Positions 51,116 through 57,924 of a stretch of DNA of 64,000 nucleotides are shown here, one piece after another (the first letter of the stretch is position 1; each line of letters opens with the position of its first letter). Source of the DNA: a virus; IMG/VR virus record IMGVR_UViG_3300043446_003177, positions 108,233-172,232 of that record. The stretch is one strand, 5' to 3'. The position numbers were made by a program, and so were the translations under genes. The notes beneath the pieces are model-generated. The model saw nothing but the letters and a program-made list of their open reading frames with translations. It had not been told where the DNA came from and did no database searches.

Positions 51116-51519
51116 TGACTATTGATCTTAATAAGTATATTGAATTCGTTAATACAACTACTTCTAATCCAAGTAAAGACCATGTTTCTTTCATCAACAG
51201 TCTTATGGAACTGCGAGAACGAGATTTTCCTGCCGAGCGAATGCTTACTGCTGCTGTAGGAATGTCTGCTGAGGCAGGTGAGTTTACTGAAATTGTAAAG
51301 AAGATTGTATTCCAAGGCAAACCAGTAAACCAAGAAAATCTTTTTCACTTGAAGCGTGAACTTGGAGACATTATGTGGTATGTTGCTCAAGCGTGTATTG
51401 GACTCGATATTTCACTTGAAGAAGTTATTCAAATGAACTTTGAGAAATTGAGTGCTCGTTATCCTGAAGGTGCTTTTACTATTGAGCGTTCTGAAAATCG
51501 TAAGGAGGGGGATCTGTGA
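51115..51519 (+). CDS. mazG: MazG nucleotide pyrophosphohydrolase
   Basis: This 134-residue all-helical NTP pyrophosphohydrolase has the metal-binding pattern of MazG: GMSAEAGEFTEIVKK near residue 49 and LKRELGDIMWYVAQA near 84, with the two E-x-x-(E/D) pairs. Phage MazG has been proposed to act on noncanonical nucleotides or on the alarmone ppGpp. It is coupled to gp41 by a one-base overlap and to the next small gene. It is a single-domain form, as in other cyanophages. Confidence 0.92.
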   Translation: MTIDLNKYIEFVNTTTSNPSKDHVSFINSLMELRERDFPAERMLTAAVGMSAEAGEFTEIVKKIVFQGKPVNQENLFHLKRELGDIMWYVAQACIGLDISLEEVIQMNFEKLSARYPEGAFTIERSENRKEGDL

Positions 51520-51701
51520 CTAAAGAAAAAAAAGTAACAATCAAAATGGATGCTCGTGCTGCAGCAGCAGTTCGTCAAGTTTTGTTTGATTCCCAAAAAG
51601 GATATACTTATGATGGGGCAAGTGTTCCTCCTCGTATCTCAGACATTCGTTCTGTAATTCAAGATCTTGATGATAATATTGGTGCCGTTTTAGGTGTCTG
51701 A
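51516..51701 (+). CDS. Small protein downstream of mazG
   Basis: This 61-residue protein starts with GTG at 51516, fixed by a strong ribosome site (AAGGAGG at 51502) and by overlap with the mazG stop. The sequence (MTKEKKVTIKMDARAAAAVR, then VPPRISDIRSVIQDLDDNIG) is helical with no known motif. It ends at the terminator that precedes the tRNA. Confidence 0.68.
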   Translation: MTKEKKVTIKMDARAAAAVRQVLFDSQKGYTYDGASVPPRISDIRSVIQDLDDNIGAVLGV

Positions 51702-51717
51702 CCCGAAAGGGTTTTTT
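51701..51717 (+). terminator. Short terminator before tRNA-Ala
   Basis: ACCC and GGGT pair around a GAAA tetraloop and are followed by a T-run that leads directly into the tRNA. The stem is short, so the terminator may be weak. Confidence 0.6.
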
Positions 51718-51790
51718 GGGGAATTAGCTCAGTTGGTAGAGCATCGCCTTTGCAAGGCGGGTGTCAGGAGTTCGAGTCTCCTATTCTCCA
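51718..51790 (+). tRNA. tRNA-Ala (anticodon UGC)
   Basis: The sequence folds as a full cloverleaf of 73 bases. The acceptor stem GGGGAAT pairs with ATTCTCC (one G-U pair), the D arm has AGCTCAGTTGGTAGAGC, the anticodon stem CGCC/GGCG encloses TTTGCAA with anticodon TGC, and the T arm has CAGGAG-TTCGAGT-CTCCTA. The discriminator is A; CCA is not encoded. It is the only tRNA found in the window. Confidence 0.95.
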
Positions 51791-51791
51791 T

Positions 51792-51798
51792 CTAAATA
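51792..51798 (+). promoter_or_regulatory. CTAAATA box, possible variant late promoter
   Basis: CTAAATA begins one base after the tRNA and ends 22 bases before the ATG at 51821, the spacing used by the canonical late boxes. Confidence 0.45.
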
Positions 51799-51820
51799 CT
51801 TGAAAGAGTATTCTAATCTT

Positions 51821-52666
51821 ATGGCTAATAAGGGGTTGCAATTTGAAAAATGTATAATGTACTTGGCGATGAGCACTGGATATTTGAAAGAGAGAGAATA
51901 CAACACAAAAGTTGGTGAGTTTTTGTCTGACTGGCAAACCTCACCTAATGAGATCAAGATCGCTGCCTCTAATGCAATGAGAGGAATTTTTAGTGAGTGT
52001 GGGGCTACTACATTTACTCAAAAAAAAGCATTATGTAAAACATTTCAAAAAATGTCTGGTGGTGGGACTGAACCAAAAACAGATATCATGTTTGTAAAGA
52101 GTGGTAAAAAATATAAGTGTTCTCTTAAATATGGAGATGCTTTTCAGTTAAGTAGTGCTGGAATTGAAAAGACAAATCAATTCTTAACTAAAGTTATTAA
52201 AAAAGTTGCTAAAGATATGGGAAAAAACTCATTGCAATCTTTAGGCGAGATGGTAATGATATTAGAACAAATTGATGGTGTTATTGGAGACACTGTTAAA
52301 GCAGAAGAAAGTGTTATTCAAACTAAACTATCTCAATTACAGGGAGTTCAATTTGCACTGCAGCAAATATTGGGATCACGGACACAACCCAATGTTGGTG
52401 AAGCTTATATTGATTTTAAGAGAACTGCTATACGGGAGTGTTTAACTGGCGAACTAACCTTTGGGGCAAGAAATGATAGAACTGCAAACTACATTCTTGA
52501 GGGTCCAGTTTTTGCTTTGCATAAAATAGATGATGCCTATGTAAATATGGTTATGTCCAAATCATCGGTTAGAATTGCAGCTAAAGGTAGAGGTAAAGTT
52601 GAAGGTGAGGGGGGAGAAATAATAAGGTATCAAGAGGCAACGGTTAGGTTTGATGTTAAGAGTTAA
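51821..52666 (+). CDS. Putative PD-(D/E)XK-type nuclease
   Basis: I start at ATG 51821 (MANKGLQFEK); the frame extends upstream through the tRNA but that part cannot be coding. The 281-residue protein has a pattern reminiscent of PD-(D/E)XK nucleases: an N-terminal helix with E9, then TEPKTDIMF with D88, a short strand, and KCSLKYGDAFQLSS with S101-x-K103, where some phage families have SLK instead of ExK. The rest is helical and unfamiliar. It lies between a tRNA and the virion block. Fold assignment is tentative; it could also be a structural protein. Confidence 0.5.
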   Translation: MANKGLQFEKCIMYLAMSTGYLKEREYNTKVGEFLSDWQTSPNEIKIAASNAMRGIFSECGATTFTQKKALCKTFQKMSGGGTEPKTDIMFVKSGKKYKCSLKYGDAFQLSSAGIEKTNQFLTKVIKKVAKDMGKNSLQSLGEMVMILEQIDGVIGDTVKAEESVIQTKLSQLQGVQFALQQILGSRTQPNVGEAYIDFKRTAIRECLTGELTFGARNDRTANYILEGPVFALHKIDDAYVNMVMSKSSVRIAAKGRGKVEGEGGEIIRYQEATVRFDVKS

Positions 52667-52673
52667 ATTAAAG

Positions 52674-52681
52674 AATAAATA
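52674..52681 (+). promoter_or_regulatory. Late promoter box AATAAATA
   Basis: AATAAATA ends 20 bases before the MKSF-tagged nucleotidyltransferase gene at 52702. Confidence 0.68.
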
Positions 52682-52701
52682 TAGGTATATCAACACAAAA
52701 T

Positions 52702-53946
52702 ATGAAAAGTTTTTCACGATTTTTATCTGAGGCGCAGTCTTCTCAAGCCGTAATGCAAGCAAAAAGGCTTGGTTTGGTTGGTGATGGTCATGGTGGGTGG
52801 TACGATAAAAATGGTGAATTTGTTGCAAAAACTGAAGGTAGTAAATTAAAGTTTTATAATAAGAATCAAGTTCCTGGGCAGCAAGATCCTCCTCAAGATA
52901 GAACTGCTGCTAATCAACAACCAGTTGCAACTCAGGTTCAAGCACCACAGCAAGAACAACCACCTGCAGAAGAACCAAAGAAAGATAAAGGAATTCTAAC
53001 CGTTGCTTTTGGGCGTTTTAATCCTCCAACAACAGGGCATGAGAAACTTCTAGATAAAGTTGCTAATGTTGCTGGAAAGGGTGAATACAAAATTTATCCA
53101 TCAAGATCTAACGATAAGAAAAAGAATCCACTAGATCCTGATACTAAAATTTCAATCATGCGTCAGATGTATCCGAAGCATGGTGAAAGAATTGTGAATG
53201 ATGCAAACTCAAAGACAATCTTTGATGTATTGAAGCAAGCACATGCAGATGGATATTCTGGAGTTAATATTGTAGTTGGTTCTGATCGTCAAGCAGAATT
53301 TGAAAAACTTGCAACTCAGTATAACGGCGAACTCTATGATTTTAAGGATTTGAATGTAGTTTCTGCTGGAGAAAGAGATCCTGATGCTGAGGGTGTGGAA
53401 GGAATGTCTGCATCCAAACTCCGCAAGGCAGCAGCAGAAGGAGACTTTAAAACATTTAGGTCAGGAGTTCCTTCCACACTTGATGATGAATCTGCAAAGA
53501 AAATATACAATACCATCCGCAAATCTATGGGTGTTAAAGAAGGATGGGACTTGTGGGAAATTGCCCCTAAATTTGATTGGAAGAATTTGAGAGAGAATTA
53601 TATCTCTCAGAATATATTTAAGATGGGGCAACTAGTTGAAAATTTAAATACGGGTCTTATTGGGAAGATAATTCGTAGAGGAACAAATTATTTAATTTGT
53701 GTAACTGAAGATAATATAATGTTTAAATCTTGGATTAAAGATGTAATGGAATATACTGAAGTTAAAATGGATACTCCAATGAGAGATAAAAAACATCCAA
53801 ATACGTTGGTTGGTACTCTAGGTGCATTTAAGCATTATGCAAAAATGACTACTGGTGCAATAGGAACTGGAAAAGAAAATCTGACTTCAAGTTCAAAGGC
53901 GTATGGTATTAATTTCATAAATAAGTATAAGGCAAATAAGAAGTAA
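52702..53946 (+). CDS. Nucleotidyltransferase with capsid-targeting-like N terminus
   Basis: This 414-residue protein begins MKSFSRFLSEAQ, matching the T4 internal-protein targeting peptide MKTYQEFIAEA with a gp21 site (L-S-E before A). A Gln/Pro-rich linker (residues about 55-90) leads to a cytidylyltransferase-like domain: AFGRFNPPTTGHEKLLDKV near 100 contains the P-x-x-x-GH motif (T-x-GH) and MSASKLRKAAAEGD near 235 is the ISxTxxR-type loop. The C-terminal module (GKIIRRGTNYLICVTEDN, SWIKDVMEY) occurs in other virion-type proteins. It has its own late box. Packaging and ejection with the DNA is predicted; the substrate (NMN, CTP or other) is unknown. Confidence 0.78.
   Translation: MKSFSRFLSEAQSSQAVMQAKRLGLVGDGHGGWYDKNGEFVAKTEGSKLKFYNKNQVPGQQDPPQDRTAANQQPVATQVQAPQQEQPPAEEPKKDKGILTVAFGRFNPPTTGHEKLLDKVANVAGKGEYKIYPSRSNDKKKNPLDPDTKISIMRQMYPKHGERIVNDANSKTIFDVLKQAHADGYSGVNIVVGSDRQAEFEKLATQYNGELYDFKDLNVVSAGERDPDAEGVEGMSASKLRKAAAEGDFKTFRSGVPSTLDDESAKKIYNTIRKSMGVKEGWDLWEIAPKFDWKNLRENYISQNIFKMGQLVENLNTGLIGKIIRRGTNYLICVTEDNIMFKSWIKDVMEYTEVKMDTPMRDKKHPNTLVGTLGAFKHYAKMTTGAIGTGKENLTSSSKAYGINFINKYKANKK
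53916..53923 (+). promoter_or_regulatory. Late promoter box CATAAATA
   Basis: CATAAATA lies within the last codons of the preceding gene and ends 32 bases before the ATG at 53956. Confidence 0.55.
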
Positions 53947-53955
53947 AGTATTGCA

Positions 53956-55698
53956 ATGTCCACAAATCCTCTAAATGACATTTCTGCAGTTTACATGCAA
54001 GAAGTGCTAAAACCACAATTGGGTAAAAATGTTGCTAAAGCAAAACCCGAAAAGTCTGAAAAAGGTGGAGAGTCTGGTCCAAAGGATGCGTCAGAATCTT
54101 CTGCTAAAAGGATTCGTCAGGCAGTTTACGACATTCGTTATAGAGCAAGAAGGGAAGAAATTCCTCTACCCCAAGCATATAACCAATACATGTCTCACAC
54201 CACAATGAGTGGTCCAGAAAAATCTGAAGTTAAATCGAAACTTGGCGAAGAAAAAGTTTTTGAGGAAACTGAGGATAAAAAGTTTCAAGTTAGAGTGACT
54301 GATAAAAATTCTGGTAAGTCCTATGTTCGCATGGCTACTAGAGAAAAGATTAATCAACTTCGTGCTAACCCAAATATTTCTTCTGTTGAAATGACGAAGT
54401 ATGGAACTCCTTATGAGGGTGAGAAGAAAAGAGGTAAGCAAACTGCATCAGTAACTTCTGGTAAAGGTTTAGATCCCGTTGGTCATGAAGACAAGGATAT
54501 TGATAATGATGGCGATCATGATAAGAGTGATAAGTATCTTTTAAATCGTAGAAAGGCTCGTGGTGCTGCAATTCAAAAGAGAGTTGCAAAGGAAGAGTAC
54601 TCAAACTGGAGAGAAGATCTTTTTGAGATTGTGGATAAAATTAAGAAAGAAAAAGATGATAAGAAAATTGTAGAAAAAAATATTAGCAATAAGATTAATG
54701 TTCATCCAAAAATGGATGAAGCCATTGAGTCTATGGGTGGTCAACTTATTGAAATGGTTGAACTTGAAGAAGGCATGACGATGAAGGACTTCAAAAAGCA
54801 AAGAAGTCGTCAGAAGCAAAAAGAAAAGAGAGCAGCAGATAAGATTGCTCCTAATCGTAGAAAGGATATTCATACTGATAGATATTCTCCTGAGAGAGCA
54901 GCAAGACATCGTGCTAATGTAGATCCAGATTTTGAAGGTAATGATGAAAGAAACTATCCTGGTGGTAAGTTAAATCCAAAGAAAGTTCGTAAGGCAAAAG
55001 CACTTGGAGAACTTGGCGAAGCAGTTCTTGATGAAAAGACTCTGACTTCTGCTGAAACCAAAAAGAAGGAAGAGATTGTAAAGTCAATGAAGAAGAGTGC
55101 AGGTGATTTTGAAAAGAGATATCCTGGACGTGGTAAAGAAGTCATGTATGCTACTGCAACAAAGCAAGCAAAAAAGGTTGCTGAAGCAGTAGGACAAATG
55201 CCCGGAAGAGAAACTACTCCTCCAGCAGGTACAACTGCCAAGCAAGATGATGTTCAGAAAAAGCAAGTAATGAATGCTGGTGAAAAGCAAAAACTTGCAA
55301 ACTTGAAAGTGATGCAACAGAAGCAACAAATGCTTCAGCGCCAAAAACTTAATCTCCAAAAGCAAGGTAAACTTCCTTTAAATGCAGAAGAGGTTGAGAT
55401 TGTTAGTGAACTCAATCGTTATGAAAAGGAAACTGGTAAAGATTTAAAAACTGGTAAACCAGTAACAAAAGGTGGAACAATGGGTGGAGATGATACTCAT
55501 TCAAAAGTAATGAGACATATGCATAAAGTTATGGGTGCTGGTAGAATGGGTGCTGGTGGAGCAATCCAACCAAGGGGTAAAAAGAAGGACAGGGGTGGAC
55601 CAACACCTGGACCTGTTCGTACTCCTGCCCAAAAAGTAGCAAAGCGTCGTGCTGATGCTCAAAGAGCACAGGACGCAATGCACTCTAGATTTGATTGA
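53956..55698 (+). CDS. Charged modular virion-type protein with EF-hand-like loop
   Basis: This 580-residue protein is basic and low-complexity, with recognisable short modules. SAKRIRQAVYDIRYRARREE near residue 50 is helical; KDIDNDGDHDKSDKYLLNRR near 178 has the D-x-D-x-D-G spacing of a calcium-binding loop; EEYSNWREDLFEIVD near 215 is a recurring virion motif; KEEIVKSMKKSAGDFEKRYP with KEVMYATATKQAK near 375-400 is widespread in T4-like phages; and the C terminus is Gln- and Lys-rich. It follows a late box. A head-packaged or tail-associated role is inferred; no catalytic motif is visible. Confidence 0.7.
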   Translation: MSTNPLNDISAVYMQEVLKPQLGKNVAKAKPEKSEKGGESGPKDASESSAKRIRQAVYDIRYRARREEIPLPQAYNQYMSHTTMSGPEKSEVKSKLGEEKVFEETEDKKFQVRVTDKNSGKSYVRMATREKINQLRANPNISSVEMTKYGTPYEGEKKRGKQTASVTSGKGLDPVGHEDKDIDNDGDHDKSDKYLLNRRKARGAAIQKRVAKEEYSNWREDLFEIVDKIKKEKDDKKIVEKNISNKINVHPKMDEAIESMGGQLIEMVELEEGMTMKDFKKQRSRQKQKEKRAADKIAPNRRKDIHTDRYSPERAARHRANVDPDFEGNDERNYPGGKLNPKKVRKAKALGELGEAVLDEKTLTSAETKKKEEIVKSMKKSAGDFEKRYPGRGKEVMYATATKQAKKVAEAVGQMPGRETTPPAGTTAKQDDVQKKQVMNAGEKQKLANLKVMQQKQQMLQRQKLNLQKQGKLPLNAEEVEIVSELNRYEKETGKDLKTGKPVTKGGTMGGDDTHSKVMRHMHKVMGAGRMGAGGAIQPRGKKKDRGGPTPGPVRTPAQKVAKRRADAQRAQDAMHSRFD

Positions 55699-55701
55699 TT
55701 C

Positions 55702-55708
55702 CTAAATA
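55702..55708 (+). promoter_or_regulatory. CTAAATA box, possible variant late promoter
   Basis: CTAAATA lies just after the stop of the preceding gene and 32 bases before the small membrane protein gene at 55741. Confidence 0.4.
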
Positions 55709-55740
55709 GGCTAGGATACACTCTTAAAACGGAGGTTATT

Positions 55741-55920
55741 ATGTCCGCTCTAGTAGCATGGTGTCTTGCAAATCAGGCTCTTATTGCAACTGTACTCTTT
55801 GCAGTTTCTGAAGCACTGGGAGCAAACCCAAAAGTAAAATCAAATGGTATTCTTTCACTAGTTCTTATTCAAGCTCAAGCAGCACTGAAAAAGAAAGGCG
55901 CTCAAGATTTAACTCCATAA
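55741..55920 (+). CDS. Small membrane protein, possible holin-like
   Basis: This 59-residue protein (MSALVAWCLANQALIATVLF, then AVSEALGANPKVKSNGILSL) has one hydrophobic N-terminal helix and a second moderately hydrophobic segment before a basic tail (KKKGAQDLTP). A strong ribosome site (GGAGG at 55731) precedes it. Size, one or two membrane segments and a charged C terminus suit a holin or other small membrane protein, but no family is recognised. It stands alone between a CTAAATA box and a terminator. Confidence 0.6.
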   Translation: MSALVAWCLANQALIATVLFAVSEALGANPKVKSNGILSLVLIQAQAALKKKGAQDLTP

Positions 55921-55943
55921 TCAAATAAAAACTTAATAATTTC

Positions 55944-55968
55944 GTGGGGAGTCTACTCCCCATTTTTT
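55944..55968 (+). terminator. Intrinsic terminator
   Basis: GGGGAG/CTCCCC with a TCTA loop, extended by flanking pairs and followed by six Ts, ends the small membrane gene. Confidence 0.87.
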
Positions 55969-55975
55969 ATAAATA
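55968..55975 (+). promoter_or_regulatory. Late promoter box TATAAATA
   Basis: TATAAATA starts on the last T of the terminator and ends 32 bases before the structural gene at 56008. Confidence 0.75.
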
Positions 55976-56007
55976 TTTCTACGATTAAATTAATAAAGGT
56001 AAAAAGG

Positions 56008-56763
56008 ATGGCACTCTGGGGAATTTCCACAACTACTGAAACTGCTGCTAATAATTACGCTATTCCAAAGTATCAACAAAATACGGATAGAAATAGAAGC
56101 CCTTGGAATACTTTTGCAGATGTTCGTGGTTGGATTCAAAGACATTATGGAACTGCTGAGCATTCTGGTCTTTCTAGTACATACTATGATGAAGTTTTAG
56201 TTGTTGTTGCTGGATTAAATACAGGAACAGATGCTGTAGGAAATCCTGGATTAAACAATACTGGTATTGGAAGTGCTACCCCAGTTGCTATTTTCTTTGA
56301 AGATCCTAATCAAGCATCTCCTATTTCTATTGGTGCTGGTGGTACGACAGGTATTGGAACTGGTAGAACTGGATATGTTCATGTTGTATGGAATGAAAAT
56401 GTTTACTGCTCCGCTGGTGCAACAGTAAGAATTCTACGTTCAACTGGTGCAGCTCTTATTGGTACAGCAGCATCAACGGGTACAGCAGTTGTTAATTATA
56501 CAAATGCTGACGGTGCGGTATCGCAGACATTTAACGGTCAAATTTCTAATAGGATTTCCTTCGCGTTCACTGTACCAAACACTGGTATTGGAACTGTACT
56601 TTCTATTGATTTGGCTGCAGGGGTTGTTGGAACAATCACTGATTTCTCGGGTGGTGGTGCTGTAAACAAGTCACTTTCTGGTTTAATTAAGAATGTTGGC
56701 GGTGCTGGTGATTATCTGTCTGGTGTTGGTATTGGAACAACCACTTTAACAATTAAGGCATGA
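56008..56763 (+). CDS. Virion structural protein, beta-rich
   Basis: This 251-residue protein (MALWGISTTTETAANNYAIP, NTFADVRGWIQRHYGTAEHS) is rich in G, T, A and V with many short strands, like phage fibre or decoration proteins. The MALWG start is common in cyanophage virion proteins. No enzyme motif is visible. A late box and an AAAGG ribosome site precede it. It leads a late unit that also contains the gp23-arm-like gene at 57138. Confidence 0.68.
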   Translation: MALWGISTTTETAANNYAIPKYQQNTDRNRSPWNTFADVRGWIQRHYGTAEHSGLSSTYYDEVLVVVAGLNTGTDAVGNPGLNNTGIGSATPVAIFFEDPNQASPISIGAGGTTGIGTGRTGYVHVVWNENVYCSAGATVRILRSTGAALIGTAASTGTAVVNYTNADGAVSQTFNGQISNRISFAFTVPNTGIGTVLSIDLAAGVVGTITDFSGGGAVNKSLSGLIKNVGGAGDYLSGVGIGTTTLTIKA

Positions 56764-56764
56764 T

Positions 56765-57157
56765 ATGATCTTCAATGAATTGAATGAGGATAATTTCCTC
56801 TTGTTTGCAATTAAACACTATGAAAATCCTCAAGCAGTTACGAAAGAAGACTTTGAGAAGGATTTGAATCATTTTAAGTATATTAAAAGATTGCTAAAAA
56901 GGTATAAAAATACCGGTAATTTAAAAACTCATCTCCTTCTCAATCATTTTATTATTCTTTATAATATATTTGGTGATGCTACCACTCCAATGCTTTTCTA
57001 TAAAATAGAGAAAGAACTTTGGGATAGTATGAAAACTTTTGTTATGTTTTTGGGTAAACTGCCTGAGTATCCAAAATGTTATATCCATGATGTTAAAGTT
57101 GATTTAGAATGTTTAAAAGAATTGCAAAAAATCTTCCATGGACAAAACGAAACTTGA
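56765..57157 (+). CDS. Conserved hypothetical helical protein
   Basis: This 130-residue protein (IFNELNEDNFLLFAIKHYEN, then LLKRYKNTGNLKTHLLLNHF, IILYNIFGDATTPML) is almost wholly helical with hydrophobic stretches that look buried, not transmembrane. I know similar uncharacterised proteins in T4-like cyanophages and pelagiphages. It starts one base after the structural gene and overlaps the next start by 20 bases, so the three are co-translated. No function can be assigned. Confidence 0.68.
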   Translation: MIFNELNEDNFLLFAIKHYENPQAVTKEDFEKDLNHFKYIKRLLKRYKNTGNLKTHLLLNHFIILYNIFGDATTPMLFYKIEKELWDSMKTFVMFLGKLPEYPKCYIHDVKVDLECLKELQKIFHGQNET

Positions 57158-57374
57158 TAAAGTAATTGAAGCTTTTAGGCATCTTAAAGAAGATGGCGTT
57201 CCAACAATGAATACTGCTAGTACTGCAGGTAAAGCGGGATTCGGTGGAAGTGCTCAAGGATTTGACCCTGGACCAACTGCTGGTTTTGATCCAAAGATGG
57301 GTGGTGTAAGAAAAAGATATGCTAAAGGTGGAAGAGACTCCAGAAAAAAATGGTTGGACTACTTAAAGAAGTAG
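57138..57374 (+). CDS. Small protein carrying a copy of the gp23 N-arm motif
   Basis: This 78-residue protein has an N-terminal helix (KLDKVIEAFRHLKEDG), then residues 33-52 AGFGGSAQGFDPGPTAGFDP. Residues 70-89 of the major capsid protein read AGFGGSAQGFSAGPTAGFDP, identical at 18 of 20 positions although many codons differ. The C terminus is basic and aromatic (KRYAKGGRDSRKKWLDYLKK). It overlaps the previous gene by 20 bases and belongs to a late unit. It may bind whatever contacts the capsid N-arm, or act as a small capsid or core component; this is inference. Confidence 0.75.
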   Translation: MDKTKLDKVIEAFRHLKEDGVPTMNTASTAGKAGFGGSAQGFDPGPTAGFDPKMGGVRKRYAKGGRDSRKKWLDYLKK

Positions 57375-57386
57375 CAGGTAAGAAAA

Positions 57387-57737
57387 ATGTTCAGCAACGA
57401 CTCAAAAATTCAATTAGCAGTGCTTCAGGAAAGATTTAAGGCACACGAACAGATTATTGAGAAAGTTGATACTGCTATTCAAACCTTAAGTGAAACGAAT
57501 CAAAATATTTGCAAGATGTTAACAGTTCATGATGAGCGTTTAGCACAATGTACTAAAGATGATGGAGAACTTTGTAAAAAAGTCGAAGATATTGAAAGTA
57601 GAATAGATAGTCTTTATAAGTTTAGATGGCAGATTGGCGGAGTCATTGCTGTTGCTGCTGTAGTTATTGGATTACTCCCATCAATTTCAACTATCTTTAA
57701 TCCTCCTTCTGCTGCTACAATAGAAAGAACAAAATAA
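57387..57737 (+). CDS. Coiled-coil protein with C-terminal membrane helix
   Basis: This 116-residue protein has a long heptad-rich helix (QLAVLQERFKAHEQIIEKVD to ESRIDSLYKFRW) and one transmembrane segment near residues 82-103 (IGGVIAVAAVVIGLLPSIS), ending in a short polar tail. The architecture is that of XhlA-like accessory holins or other phage inner-membrane proteins. It closes the late unit that starts at 55968. A lysis role is plausible, given the small membrane protein at 55741 and the lysozyme-domain protein at 63439, but is not shown. Confidence 0.68.
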   Translation: MFSNDSKIQLAVLQERFKAHEQIIEKVDTAIQTLSETNQNICKMLTVHDERLAQCTKDDGELCKKVEDIESRIDSLYKFRWQIGGVIAVAAVVIGLLPSISTIFNPPSAATIERTK

Positions 57738-57748
57738 TAAGCTTTAAC

Positions 57749-57755
57749 CTAAATA
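57749..57755 (+). promoter_or_regulatory. CTAAATA box, possible variant late promoter
   Basis: CTAAATA ends 27 bases before the short frame at 57783, the same spacing as other late boxes. Confidence 0.38.
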
Positions 57756-57782
57756 ATGTAAGATCGGGCACATTGTTGCCTT

Positions 57783-57890
57783 ATGAAAACTAAAAAGAAA
57801 CCGACTAATTACTCTCTACATAAACTTACAAATTCCGTTATAAAGTGGACAGGAATTATAACCGTTTTATGCCTTGACAAGCAGAGATAG
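57783..57890 (+). CDS. Possible 35-residue peptide
   Basis: A short frame (MKTKKKPTNYSLHKLTNSVI, then KWTGIITVLCLDKQR) lies in the 188-base gap before primase and follows a CTAAATA box. It has a basic N terminus and a weak hydrophobic segment. It lacks a clear ribosome site and its end overlaps the strong promoter at 57874, which constrains the DNA, so it may be fortuitous. Confidence 0.3.
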   Translation: MKTKKKPTNYSLHKLTNSVIKWTGIITVLCLDKQR

Positions 57891-57901
57891 TCTGGTATAA
57901 T
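57874..57901 (+). promoter_or_regulatory. Consensus sigma70 promoter for the primase-nrd unit
   Basis: TTGACA and TATAAT are both perfect, with a 16-base spacer and TGG forming an extended -10. It is the best sigma70 promoter in the window and lies 23 bases before the gp61 ATG. Confidence 0.82.
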
Positions 57902-57924
57902 TAAGGGACTGGTGCTATAAGATT

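Noticed and set aside
51761-51820. Upstream extension of the putative nuclease gene through the tRNA
   Set aside because: The 5' part overlaps the tRNA T-arm and acceptor stem, so the ATG at 51821 is the realistic start.
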